From Labrys wisconsinensis (GTDB taxonomy: Bacteria; Pseudomonadota; Alphaproteobacteria; Rhizobiales; Labraceae), in assembly GCF_030814995.1 (NCBI RefSeq), contig NZ_JAUSVX010000010.1, positions 186,001 through 250,000 on the forward strand: a stretch of DNA of 64,000 bases. The letters are read 5' to 3'. The translations under genes and the position numbers were made by a program. This document shows, in pieces, positions 1-7,555 of this stretch; position 1 is the first letter of the stretch, and every line of letters begins with the position of its first letter. Below the pieces are notes generated by a model. That model was not told where the DNA came from. It ran no database searches and saw only the letters and a program-made list of their open reading frames with translations.

Positions 1-75
1 TTCCTCCTGACCGCGCCGCCCCTGCGCCTGCCGGGCTCGTTCGGCTCGCCCGCCACGCCCGTGGCGACGGTCTGA
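1..75 (+). CDS. C-terminal end of a gene cut by the window edge, possibly cyclase-family
   Basis: An open frame enters from the left edge and stops at TGA 73-75, giving 24 residues that end PATPVATV. The tail (LLTAPPLRLPG, then GSPATPVATV) resembles the C-terminus of cyclase/kynurenine-formamidase-like proteins, which often end with a small-residue GSPxR/T-x-V pattern. The match is short, so the family is only a suggestion. The gene would converge on the dehydrogenase at 89-814, leaving 13 bases between the stops. Confidence 0.35.
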   Translation, partial: FLLTAPPLRLPGSFGSPATPVATV

Positions 76-88
76 GGCACCCCGGGCC

Positions 89-814
89 TCACGCCGCGCG
101 GAAGCCGCCGTCGACCGGCAGGCTGACGCCGTTGATCATGGCGGCGCCCTCGCTCAGGAGATAGGCGATGGCCTCGGCCACCTCGACCGGCTCGACGAAG
201 CGGCCCATCGGGATGCGGCTCAGCATCGGGCCGGACTTGGCCGGATCGCTCCAGGCCTTCACCGCCATCGGCGTCAGCGTCACCACCGGGTTGACGGCAT
301 TGACGCGGATGCCCTTGGGCGCAAGCTCGACCGCCATGACCGTGGTGAGGGAGTCGAGCGCGCCCTTGGAGGCGCAATAGGCCGCGTGGTCGACCACGCC
401 GTAATAGGACGCGGTGCTGGAGACGTTGACGATGGCGCCGCGCTTGCCGCGCGCGATCAGGCTCCGCGCCGTCTCCTGGCTGAAGATCAGCGCCGCCTTG
501 AGGTTGACCGCCATGATCTCGTCGAAGGCCTCGAGCGTCGTGTCGAGGAAAGATTGCAGCGTCGTGGTGCCGGCATTGTTGACGAGGCGGTCGATCGGCT
601 GCAGCGCCTCGGCCGCCCGCCGCGTCGCCGCGGCATCGGTGAGATCGACGGCCAGGGTCTCGCAGCCGATCTCGGCCTGGAGGCTGGCAAGGTCGCCTGC
701 GTCCCGCCCGACGGCGACCACCTTGGCACCCCGGTCGGCCAGAAGCTTCGCCGTGGCGCGGCCGATGCCCTTGCTGGCCCCAGTGACCAGGATGCGTTCG
801 TCCACGAAGTCCAT
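89..814 (-). CDS. SDR-family oxidoreductase, L-xylulose reductase-like
   Basis: A 241-residue classical short-chain dehydrogenase/reductase, expected to interconvert a sugar or polyol hydroxyl and a ketone with NAD(P)H in the cytoplasm. The cofactor motif TGASKGIG is near residue 10, followed by NNAG, the serine region NVSST and the catalytic pair in YCASK. The C-terminus PVDGGF is typical. The overall pattern (VTGASKGIGR, RIPMGRF, LPVDGGF) resembles dicarbonyl/L-xylulose reductase more than generic SDRs. ATG at 814 was chosen because GGAGGAAC precedes it directly; the frame extends further upstream without a usable start signal. It sits alone between the left-edge gene and higBA. The substrate cannot be read from sequence; a role in pentulose or polyol use would suit the surrounding sugar genes. 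Confidence 0.85.
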   Translation of the reverse strand: MDFVDERILVTGASKGIGRATAKLLADRGAKVVAVGRDAGDLASLQAEIGCETLAVDLTDAAATRRAAEALQPIDRLVNNAGTTTLQSFLDTTLEAFDEIMAVNLKAALIFSQETARSLIARGKRGAIVNVSSTASYYGVVDHAAYCASKGALDSLTTVMAVELAPKGIRVNAVNPVVTLTPMAVKAWSDPAKSGPMLSRIPMGRFVEPVEVAEAIAYLLSEGAAMINGVSLPVDGGFRAA

Positions 815-894
815 GAGTTCCTCCAGCCTCTTTTCGGTCGCTTGCAGGCTAGGGGAGTCGGGCCGCCGCGGGCAAGCCGGCGTTGAGATAGCGG

Positions 895-1188
895 TCAAGC
901 CGCCTGCGGCTCGATGGTCGCCAAGTCCTGCGCGATCCTCTCGCCTTCGGCATGCAGATCGTACTTGGTCTGCATATTCATGAACCATTGTGGATCGACG
1001 TTGAAGAAACGGCCGAGGCGCAGCGCAATGTTGGCGGAGATACCCTGCCGGCCGCGGCAGATCTCGTTGATCCGGCTGCGGGGCACGTGGATCGCCTTGG
1101 CGAGCGCGTAGACTGAGAGTCCCATGGGAGCGAGGAACTCCTCCTTCAGGATCGCGCCAGGATGGGGCAGGGAAATCTCGCGAGCCAT
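895..1188 (-). CDS. higA: HigA-family antitoxin, XRE-type HTH
   Basis: This 97-residue protein has the HigA/VapI layout. A short N-terminal stretch (LPHPGAILKEEF) leads into a Xre-type helix-turn-helix (LSVYALAKAI, PRSRINEICRGR), then ISANIALRLGRFF, which is typical of addiction-module antidotes. It should neutralise the HigB toxin and repress the operon by binding the upstream palindrome. Its start lies 9 bases after the higB stop, and its ribosome site (GAGGAGG) overlaps the end of higB, so the two are translationally linked. The toxin-first order is normal for higBA and unlike most other type II systems. Confidence 0.9.
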   Translation of the reverse strand: MAREISLPHPGAILKEEFLAPMGLSVYALAKAIHVPRSRINEICRGRQGISANIALRLGRFFNVDPQWFMNMQTKYDLHAEGERIAQDLATIEPQAA

Positions 1189-1197
1189 ATCGCCTCC

Positions 1198-1479
1198 TCA
1201 ATGATAATCCACGAACTCGACGTCATAGGCGTCGCCGTCGCGCCAGTTGAAGCAGATCCGCCACTGATCGTTGACGCTGATCGACCACTGCCCCACTCGA
1301 TCACCAGCGAGCTTGTGGAGCCTGTTTCCGGGCGGAACACGCAGATCTTCGACCCGCGTCACGGTATCCAGCAGAAAGAGCTTCGTGACTGCCCGCTTGG
1401 CGGCGTCAGGCGGGACACCTTTAGGGACCCGGCCATCGGCAAGGGCTTGTGTGCGAGCGTCTCTATATGTCCGGATCAC
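1198..1479 (-). CDS. higB: HigB-type toxin, RelE-superfamily mRNA interferase
   Basis: The 93-residue product begins VIRTYRDA and continues through KLFLLDTV, LHKLAGDRVGQWSISVNDQWRI and FNWRDGDAYDVEFVDYH, the HigB/RelE-fold pattern. Such toxins cleave mRNA in translating ribosomes. I chose GTG at 1479 because family members begin MIxSFKDxxT; longer starts would run through the operator. The usual basic and aromatic residues near the C-terminus (R in WRICFNW, D and Y in VEFVDYH) are present, so nothing suggests inactivation. It is first in an operon with higA. Confidence 0.88.
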   Translation of the reverse strand: MIRTYRDARTQALADGRVPKGVPPDAAKRAVTKLFLLDTVTRVEDLRVPPGNRLHKLAGDRVGQWSISVNDQWRICFNWRDGDAYDVEFVDYH

Positions 1480-1488
1480 ATGCAGTAG

Positions 1489-1507
1489 CGTACATAAAAA
1501 TTGTACG
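1489..1507 (-). promoter_or_regulatory. Probable HigA operator, 19-bp palindrome
   Basis: CGTACA (1489-1494) and TGTACG (1502-1507) are perfect inverted 6-mers separated by TAAAAAT. The site starts 10 bases upstream of the higB GTG, where HigA antitoxins normally bind to autoregulate. The arms and spacing are seen directly; binding by this HigA is inferred. Confidence 0.6.
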
Positions 1508-1628
1508 AAGGCCAAGCCCGAGGCAACCCGGCGCTGATCGAGCGCTACCCCGTTTGATATCGGCCGCGCCGCACCGCAGCATCGAATCCCTTTGACGCCC
1601 CGCCGGCCCGCAGCTAACGTCCGCCCGC

Positions 1629-1649
1629 TTGGTATCAAAGGTATACCAA
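1629..1649 (+). promoter_or_regulatory. Palindromic operator of the GntR regulator (UxuR/NanR-like)
   Basis: TTGGTAT (1629-1635) and ATACCAA (1643-1649) form a perfect 7-bp inverted repeat with a 7-bp spacer, directly against the ATG of the regulator at 1650. It also contains GGTATC and GGTATA in direct repeat, nine bases apart. TTGGTAT...ATACCAA half-sites and tandem GGTATA repeats are known for FadR-subfamily regulators such as UxuR and NanR, so autoregulation is likely. The position means the TTG at 1629 is part of the operator, not a start codon. Confidence 0.6.
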
Positions 1650-2372
1650 ATGCCCCCTGCCACCATCCGGCGCCGCAAGCTCTACGAGGAGATCGCCGAC
1701 GATCTGGAGCGGATGATCCAGGACGGGCAGTACGCGCCCGAGGACCTGCTGCCGTCCGAGCGCGACCTGATGAGCCAGTACGGCGTCGGCCGGCCGGCGG
1801 TGCGCGAGGCGCTGTTCCACCTGCGCAAGATGGGGCTGGTCGAGGTCCGCTCCGGCGAGCGGGCCCGCGTCACCCGCCCGACCCCGGCCTTCGTCATCGG
1901 CACCCTGTCCGGCACCGCCCGCCACATGCTGGCGGCGCCCGGTGGCGTGCAGGATTTCCAGAACGCCCGCCTGTTCTTCGAGACCGGCCTCGCCCGCCAT
2001 GCCGCGCTGCACGCCGGCGCGGACGACCTCGCCGCGTTCGAGGCGGCGCTGGCGGCCAACCGCGCCGCCATCGGCGACCTCAGGCGCTTCCGCGACAGCG
2101 ACGTCGCTTTTCACTACGTGCTGGCGCTGATCCCGCGCAACGCCATCTTCACCGCCATCCATGCAGCCCTGGCCGACTGGCTGACCGAGCAGCGCCAGAC
2201 CACCCTGGCGCCGGCGCAGGACAACGCCCTCTACGAGACGGTCTACGAGGCCCACCGCGCCATCTTCGAGGGCGTGGCCTCCCGCGATCCCGACCGTGCC
2301 GAGCGGGCGATGCGCGAGCATCTCGACTATGTCTCGCGGCGCTACGCCGCCGTCGTGGAGGGGCGGCGATGA
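1650..2372 (+). CDS. GntR/FadR-family transcriptional regulator, NanR-like
   Basis: A 240-residue protein with an N-terminal winged helix (LYEEIADDLERMI, LLPSERDLMSQYGVGRPAVREAL) and a C-terminal all-helical FCD ligand domain from about residue 90. The phrases NGERARVxRP-like SGERARVTRP, ARLFFETGLARHAA and FHYVLALIPRNAIFTAIHAALADWL closely follow E. coli NanR. NanR senses sialic acid, but no sialic-acid genes are seen here, so the ligand is probably another acidic sugar or its breakdown product. Its stop overlaps the next ATG (ATGA), so it heads the operon of catabolic and transport genes that follows. It probably binds the palindrome at 1629-1649 and may control the whole 1650-11613 block. 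Confidence 0.88.
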   Translation: MPPATIRRRKLYEEIADDLERMIQDGQYAPEDLLPSERDLMSQYGVGRPAVREALFHLRKMGLVEVRSGERARVTRPTPAFVIGTLSGTARHMLAAPGGVQDFQNARLFFETGLARHAALHAGADDLAAFEAALAANRAAIGDLRRFRDSDVAFHYVLALIPRNAIFTAIHAALADWLTEQRQTTLAPAQDNALYETVYEAHRAIFEGVASRDPDRAERAMREHLDYVSRRYAAVVEGRR

Positions 2373-2674
2373 ACGGCTACGTCGTGATCGTCGAGTTCCG
2401 CCTGCAGCCGGGTGCCCTGCCGGCCTTCCGCCGCCTCGTCGATGCCAATGCCCGCGCCTCGGTGCGCGAGGAGCCGGGCTGCCGGCGCTTCGACGTGGTC
2501 GAGCCGGCTGATGAGGCGGACCGGGTGCTGCTCTACGAGATCTACGCCGACCGCGCCGCCTTCGAGGCGCATATGCGCACCGGCCATTACCGGAGCTTCG
2601 ACGCCGACAGCGCCGGCCTGGTGGCGGCCAAGAGCGTGATCACGGGCGCCCTCGTCTGCGAGGGCTCGGCCTAG
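2369..2674 (+). CDS. Antibiotic biosynthesis monooxygenase (ABM)-fold protein
   Basis: This 101-residue dimeric alpha/beta-barrel (ferredoxin-like) protein of the ABM superfamily shows the usual landmarks: YVVIVEFRLQPG at the N-terminus, then EPGCRRFDVVEP, LLYEIYADRAAFEAHMRTGHY, and a final hydrophobic strand. Members range from heme or quinone monooxygenases to cofactor-free isomerases such as LsrG. Overlapping the regulator stop and preceding an aldolase and a dehydrogenase, it more probably acts as an isomerase or mutarotase on a catabolic intermediate than in antibiotic synthesis; that is inference. A second ABM-fold gene lies at 43405-43722 in a similar setting. Confidence 0.85.
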   Translation: MNGYVVIVEFRLQPGALPAFRRLVDANARASVREEPGCRRFDVVEPADEADRVLLYEIYADRAAFEAHMRTGHYRSFDADSAGLVAAKSVITGALVCEGSA

Positions 2675-2732
2675 AGGCTGTCAAGGACCATGGAACGCGC
2701 CGCCCGGGCAACGGGCGGACGGGAGGAGAGAC

Positions 2733-3521
2733 ATGACGGAGCAAAGCCTGAAGGCCATGGCGCGGACCAGGGCGCCGAAGTTCGGGCACTTCATCGTCGA
2801 GTTCGCGACGCCCGGCATCGGCCATGTCCTGAAGGCGGCGGGCTGCGACTTCGCGCTGTTCGACCTGGAGCATTCCGGCTTCCATTTCGAGACGGTGAAG
2901 AGCGTGCTGCGCTATTTCGAGGCCGCCGCCCTGCCGGCCATCGTGCGCGTGCCCTCCAAGGAGTACCACCACATCGCCCGCGCCATGGACATGGGCGCCG
3001 AGGGCCTGATGCTGCCGATGGTCGGCACTGCCGAGGAGGCGCGGCGCATCGTCCACTCGATGAAGTACCATCCCGAAGGCGCACGCGGCGTCGCGCTCCA
3101 GGTGGCGCACGACCGCTATCGCCCCGGCTCCGTCGCGGACAAGTTCGCGGCCGCCAATGCCCGCTCGACCTTCTTCTGCCAGATCGAGACCGCGGAAGGC
3201 GTCGAGAATGCCGACGCCATCGCCGCCGTGGAGGAGGTCGACTGCCTCTGGGTCGGCCATTTCGACCTCTCCGTCTCGCTCGGCATCCCCGGCGAGTTCG
3301 AGCATCCGGCGTTCAAGGCCGCCATCGACAGGACCATCGCCGCTGCCAGGAAGCACGGCAAGGCGCTCGGGCGCCTGGTGCCCGACGTCGAGACCGGCAT
3401 CGCCCTCTACGCCGCCGGCTTCGACTTCATCTGCTATTCCGGCGATGCCTGGGTGCTGCGGAGCGCCCTGGCGGAGGCGGTGACGCGCCTGCGCCAGGGC
3501 ACCGAGAGCCACGGGAGCTGA
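2733..3521 (+). CDS. HpcH/HpaI-family aldolase
   Basis: A 262-residue class II, metal-dependent aldolase of the HpcH/HpaI family, which reversibly cleaves 2-keto-3-deoxy acids to pyruvate (or a hydroxypyruvate-like donor) and an aldehyde. The signature elements appear in order: FDLEHS near residue 47, RVPS near 70, the metal glutamate in QIET (about 150), and the metal aspartate in VGHFDLS (about 172). The start has a strong GGAGGAGAG site. It is followed after 3 bases by a 2-hydroxyacid dehydrogenase, which could reduce or oxidise its product. The length is normal for the family. The exact substrate is unknown. Confidence 0.88.
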   Translation: MTEQSLKAMARTRAPKFGHFIVEFATPGIGHVLKAAGCDFALFDLEHSGFHFETVKSVLRYFEAAALPAIVRVPSKEYHHIARAMDMGAEGLMLPMVGTAEEARRIVHSMKYHPEGARGVALQVAHDRYRPGSVADKFAAANARSTFFCQIETAEGVENADAIAAVEEVDCLWVGHFDLSVSLGIPGEFEHPAFKAAIDRTIAAARKHGKALGRLVPDVETGIALYAAGFDFICYSGDAWVLRSALAEAVTRLRQGTESHGS

Positions 3522-3524
3522 GCC

Positions 3525-4574
3525 ATGACCACGCCCTTCCGCGTCGCCCTCTCCGGGGATTTCAGGCAGGCCGACGGCTCGCCGACCTATCCCGATTTCG
3601 ACCTGCAGCCGCTGATCGCCGCACCCGGCGTCGAGATCGCTTTCCTCGACTCGGCGAGCCCGATCCGCGGCGAGCAGCTCGAGGATTTCGACGCCCTGAT
3701 CCTGCTCGCCCATCGCTTCGGCGCCGAGAGCGTGCCCAGGAGCGGGCGCCTGTCCGTCGTCGCCCGCTTCGGCGTCGGCTATGACACGGTCGACGTCGAG
3801 GCCTGCACCCGCGCCGGCATCGCCCTGGTGATCACGCCGGACGGGGTGCGCCGGCCGGTGGCGGTGTCGATCATCACGCTGATGCTGGCGCTCACCGGCA
3901 AGCTGATGGTCAAGGACCGGCTCACCCGCCAGGCGGCCGCGGGCTTCGCCCGGCGCTCCGACCATATGGGCGTCGGCCTGGTCGGGCGCACCATCGGCTC
4001 CCTTGGCATCGGCAATATCGGCGCCGAGCTGTTCCGGCTCCTGAAGCCCTTCGACATGCGCTTCATCGCCCATGATCCCTTTGCCGACAAAGCATTGGCG
4101 GCCGAGCTCGGCATCGAGCTCGTCGGCCTCGAGGACGTGTTCCGCCAGGCCGACATCGTCTCGGTCAGCTGCCCGCTGACGCCTGAGACCCGCCACCTCG
4201 TCAACGCCGAGCGCATCGGCCTGATGAAGCCGACCGCCTATCTCATCAACACCGCGCGCGGACCGATCGTCGACCAGAAGGCGCTGACAGCGGCGCTGCA
4301 GGCCGGCCGCATCGCCGGCGCCGGGCTCGACGTGCTGGAGCAGGAGCCGCCGGATCCCGACGATCCGATCCTCAGGCTCGACACCGTCATCCTGTCGCCG
4401 CACGCGCTGTGCTGGACCGACCAGTGCTTCGCCGGCAACGGCGCCGCCGATGTCCGGGCCGTGCTCGACGTCCAGCACGGGCGCGAGCCGCGCGGCGTCG
4501 TCAACCGCGCCGTGCTGGAGACGCCGCGCTGGCGCGAGCGCCTCGCCGACTACGCCAAGGCCGTGCGGCCATAG
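3525..4574 (+). CDS. D-2-hydroxyacid dehydrogenase, phosphoglycerate dehydrogenase-like
   Basis: The protein has 349 residues. The NAD-binding motif LGIGNIG lies near residue 165. The catalytic arginine sits in NTARGPIVD (about 245), the glutamate in EQEPPDPDDP, and the histidine in SPHALCW. The substrate-domain loop GVGYDTVD is present, but the usual NTPGxN segment is replaced by TPDGVRRPVA, so it belongs to a divergent subgroup with its own substrate. It would oxidise or reduce a 2-hydroxy/2-keto acid with NAD(H). It lies in one operon with the aldolase, 3 bases apart. A distinct relative occurs at 40910-41860. Confidence 0.88.
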   Translation: MTTPFRVALSGDFRQADGSPTYPDFDLQPLIAAPGVEIAFLDSASPIRGEQLEDFDALILLAHRFGAESVPRSGRLSVVARFGVGYDTVDVEACTRAGIALVITPDGVRRPVAVSIITLMLALTGKLMVKDRLTRQAAAGFARRSDHMGVGLVGRTIGSLGIGNIGAELFRLLKPFDMRFIAHDPFADKALAAELGIELVGLEDVFRQADIVSVSCPLTPETRHLVNAERIGLMKPTAYLINTARGPIVDQKALTAALQAGRIAGAGLDVLEQEPPDPDDPILRLDTVILSPHALCWTDQCFAGNGAADVRAVLDVQHGREPRGVVNRAVLETPRWRERLADYAKAVRP

Positions 4575-4656
4575 CCGATCCAAAGGGAAATCCGGGCGCC
4601 GACGCATGAGAACAGCACTCGACCGGGCGCCCGCGGGACGAGTGAGGGAGGAAGAC

Positions 4657-6318
4657 ATGAACGAGCGTGAAAGGCGTGACTTCGAAGCCGGCCTCGCCGA
4701 GGAGGTCGACGCGTTCCTGGCCGGCCGGCCGACCCGACGGATCTTCATCACCCGGCTCGGCCAGATGATGGGCATGCTGCCGCTGGCCGGCGCCGTGCTG
4801 CCGGCCTGGGTCGACCAGGCGCTGGCTGCCACGGCCATCGACCTCGCGGACGCCTCGACGCCGCTCGGCAAGGCCCAGGCAGCCGCCCTCAAGGCCTCGA
4901 CCGAGGGCCCGGCCGACGGCTCGGCCTTCCGGGCGGTCGAGGCGGCCAAGAAATTCTCCGGCGTCACCCTGAGCATGACCTACGAGGCCGGCCTGCAGGC
5001 GCTCGACCCGCGCAACTTCTCCGGCCCGGTCTGGGAACAGCTCACCGGCATCAAGTCGAACGTGGTCGAGCTCTCCCATCCCGATCAGTATTCCAAGCCG
5101 GTGGCCGAGCACATCGCCGCCTCCGGGGCCTATGACATCCTCGACATCGAGCCGGCCTGGACGCCTTCCCTGGCCGATGGCGGCGTCATCGCGCCGCTCG
5201 ACGACTACATCGCCAAATACATGAACAAGGCGGATTTCGACGACTACCATCCGCTGTTCAAGGCGCTGCCGACCTACAAGGGTAAGATCTGGGGCTTCTT
5301 CGACGACGGCGACATGCTCGCCCTCTACTATCGCAAGGACATCTTCGAGGATCCCAAGCTCAAGGACGCCTACGCCAAGACGTTCAACAAGGCGCTCGAG
5401 GTGCCGAAGACCTGGGAAGACTATGCGCAAGTGGCGCAGTTCATCTCCGACCAGCTGGCGCCCGCCACCTACGGCGCCGGCCATTTCCGCAAGGCCGGCA
5501 GCCCCGGCAACCAGTACGACTTCCTGCAGCAGTTCCGGGCCAACAAGGGCGTTTTCTTCGACGAGGCCATGAAGGCCCAGCTCGCCTCGCCCCAGGGCAT
5601 CCGGACGCTGGAGAACATGCTGGCCGCCAACAAGGCCTCCATCCCCGGCAACAACGAGCTCGACGCCGTCTCGCTCTGGGCCGCCTTCCTGCAAGGCAAG
5701 GTGGCGATGATCTATTCCTGGCCGCCGACCGGGCGCATGGCCGCCAACTATTCCCAGAGCGCCAAGGCGATCAACTTCATCCCGCAATCCTCGGTCGCCG
5801 GCAAGGTCGGCTATGCCGTGATGCCCGGCGGCCATCCCGAGCACGCCACCGGCTACAGCAAGGCCCTGGCGGCCGAATCCGCCAATGCCGAGGCCGCTTA
5901 TCTCTTCATGCAATGGGCGACCTCGCCGCCGGTGTCGCTGGCGCGGACAATGCTGCCCTATTCGCTGCGCGACCCCTATCGCCTGTCGCACTACAAGTCG
6001 GAGCATTACCGCGCCCTCTGGCCGGACGCGAAGGACTACCTGGTCAACCTCTGCAACTCCGCCAATGTCGGCCTGCTCGATATGGTCATGCCCGGCTGGC
6101 AGGACTACGCCCTGTCGCTCGACCGGATGTGCACCTCCGTCTGGGCCGGAACCGATCCCAAGACCGCGCTCGAGACCGCCGCGGCCGAATGGGACCAGAC
6201 CACCGAGCGGCTCGGCGTCGACAGCCAGAAGGCTTTCTACGCCGAATACAACAAGCTCCCGGGCTCCTCGGCGGACCACACGGTGGAGTCGCTCGGGATG
6301 GCGGTGAAGCTGGAGTGA
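4657..6318 (+). CDS. Extracellular sugar-binding protein with a Tat-type signal
   Basis: A 553-residue family-1 solute-binding protein for a CUT1 ABC importer. The N-terminus is unusual: about 25 polar residues precede a twin-arginine motif (TRRIFIT, residues 26-32), a hydrophobic run (MGMLPLAGAVLPAWV) and a possible ALA cleavage site near residue 53. It should therefore be exported folded through Tat rather than Sec. The mature part has family features (YDILDIEPAW, YRKDIFEDP, WPPTGRMAANY). It is about 100 residues longer than typical members. ATG 4657 was chosen for its GGGAGGAAG site. The two permeases and ATPase that follow complete the transporter; the ligand is unknown, though the operon points to a sugar or sugar acid. 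Confidence 0.87.
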   Translation: MNERERRDFEAGLAEEVDAFLAGRPTRRIFITRLGQMMGMLPLAGAVLPAWVDQALAATAIDLADASTPLGKAQAAALKASTEGPADGSAFRAVEAAKKFSGVTLSMTYEAGLQALDPRNFSGPVWEQLTGIKSNVVELSHPDQYSKPVAEHIAASGAYDILDIEPAWTPSLADGGVIAPLDDYIAKYMNKADFDDYHPLFKALPTYKGKIWGFFDDGDMLALYYRKDIFEDPKLKDAYAKTFNKALEVPKTWEDYAQVAQFISDQLAPATYGAGHFRKAGSPGNQYDFLQQFRANKGVFFDEAMKAQLASPQGIRTLENMLAANKASIPGNNELDAVSLWAAFLQGKVAMIYSWPPTGRMAANYSQSAKAINFIPQSSVAGKVGYAVMPGGHPEHATGYSKALAAESANAEAAYLFMQWATSPPVSLARTMLPYSLRDPYRLSHYKSEHYRALWPDAKDYLVNLCNSANVGLLDMVMPGWQDYALSLDRMCTSVWAGTDPKTALETAAAEWDQTTERLGVDSQKAFYAEYNKLPGSSADHTVESLGMAVKLE

Positions 6319-6377
6319 GGATCGACGCTTTCGGCTGAGGCGCCTACCTTTGACACGGCAGGGCGCAACGGTTCAGC

Positions 6378-6506
6378 GTCATGGACGGGCTTGTCCCGTC
6401 CATCCACGCGAACACAGCCGGTGACGAGAGAGGCGCCGGCTGGCGTCGAGCATGCACATGAGGACGTCGCGTTCGCGTGGATGGGCGAATCAAGTCCGCC
6501 CATGAC
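6378..6506. repeat. Nested inverted-repeat element in the intergenic space
   Basis: Two 36-bp arms (6378-6413 and 6471-6506) are inverted copies with a few mismatches; both carry GTCATGG...CATCCACGCGAAC-type ends. Each arm is itself a near palindrome (CATGGACGGG and TCCCGTCCAT around CTTG in the left arm). They enclose 57 bp. This resembles the dispersed palindromic intergenic elements common in Rhizobiales. It occupies much of the 298-bp gap between the binding-protein and permease genes, where a folded RNA could lower expression of the downstream membrane genes. Confidence 0.7.
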
Positions 6507-6616
6507 GTCGAGGTTGCGGCGGGATTGCTCGATGAGGCTCTCGGTCGTCCTCGCGGACGCATCGGCCCGCGGCGATAGGACGTCGAGCCGCAACACACCG
6601 ACACGAGACGGATCGC

Positions 6617-7555
6617 ATGGTGCAGGACGCCCTCCGACTCTCCCCCGCCCGGCCGCACGCCGGCGTGCTGGCGCGCCTGTCCGACTGGAGCGACCGGCAG
6701 TTCAAATGGCTGCTGGTCGCCCCCGCCGTGCTCCTGATCCTGGCGCTGTCGGTCTATCCCCTGCTGTTCTCGATCTGGGTCGCCTTCGTCAACTACGACT
6801 TCCAGGTTCCCGGCCATGCCTTCGTCGGCCTGAAGAACTTCGCGCTGGTGGTGTTCGACCCCGTGGCGCGCTGGTCGCTGGTCCTCACCGTGCTGCTCTC
6901 GGCCGCCAACGTCGTCGTCGAGTTCGGCCTCGGCCTGGCCCTGGCGCTGGCCATGGTGCGCAGCTTTCCCGGCCGCGGCCTCGTCATGTCGATCCTGATC
7001 GTGCCGCTGTTCATCAGCCCGGTCATCGTCGGCCAGGCCTGGGCGCTGCTGCTGCAGCGGCCCTTCGGGCCGACCAACTACCTCCTCGGCCAGCTTCTCG
7101 GCCGCGAGGTGACGATCGGCTGGCTGACCGAGAGCCCGTGGATCTACATCGCCCTGATCCTCGCCGACGTCTGGCAGTGGACGCCGTTCATGTTCGTCAT
7201 CCTGCTGGCCGGCCTGACCTCGATCCCGCCCAACCTCTACGAGGCGGCCGAGCTCGACGGCGTCGGCGGCTGGCTCGCCTTCCGCGCCATCACCCTGCCG
7301 CAGCTCGCGCCGATGATCCTTCTGGCGATCACCTTCCGCCTGCTCGATGCGATCAAGCTGTTCGACACGATCTTCATCATGACCGCCGGCGGCCCGGGCA
7401 CGAAGACCTACACCTCGTCCTTCTACCTCTACACCGTCGGCTTCACCCAGTTCCACCTGTCGCAGGCGACCGCCGGCAGCTGGATCTTCCTGATCCTGAC
7501 CGCGATCGTCGTCAGCCTGCTGGTCCGCCGCCTCCTGAAAGCGGAGCAGGCGTGA
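6617..7555 (+). CDS. CUT1 sugar ABC transporter permease (MalF/UgpA type)
   Basis: This 312-residue inner-membrane protein has six predicted membrane segments. The first follows the charged N-terminus (WLLVAPAVLLILALSVYPLLF). The cytoplasmic EAA loop that contacts the ATPase (YEAAELDGVGGWLAFRAITLP) is near residue 210. The motif TAGGPGTKTYT near the end is typical of MalF-like subunits. Its stop overlaps the start of the second permease by one base, so the two are coupled. It forms the translocation pore with the product of 7555-8394 and works with the binding protein at 4657 and the ATPase at 8403. Confidence 0.92.
   Translation: MVQDALRLSPARPHAGVLARLSDWSDRQFKWLLVAPAVLLILALSVYPLLFSIWVAFVNYDFQVPGHAFVGLKNFALVVFDPVARWSLVLTVLLSAANVVVEFGLGLALALAMVRSFPGRGLVMSILIVPLFISPVIVGQAWALLLQRPFGPTNYLLGQLLGREVTIGWLTESPWIYIALILADVWQWTPFMFVILLAGLTSIPPNLYEAAELDGVGGWLAFRAITLPQLAPMILLAITFRLLDAIKLFDTIFIMTAGGPGTKTYTSSFYLYTVGFTQFHLSQATAGSWIFLILTAIVVSLLVRRLLKAEQA

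Noticed and set aside
2640-6318. Very long open frames on the minus strand opposite the aldolase, dehydrogenase and binding-protein genes
   Set aside because: They have Arg/Ala/Gly/His-rich, repetitive translations with no domain pattern, lie exactly opposite recognised genes, and are the usual by-product of high GC third positions.
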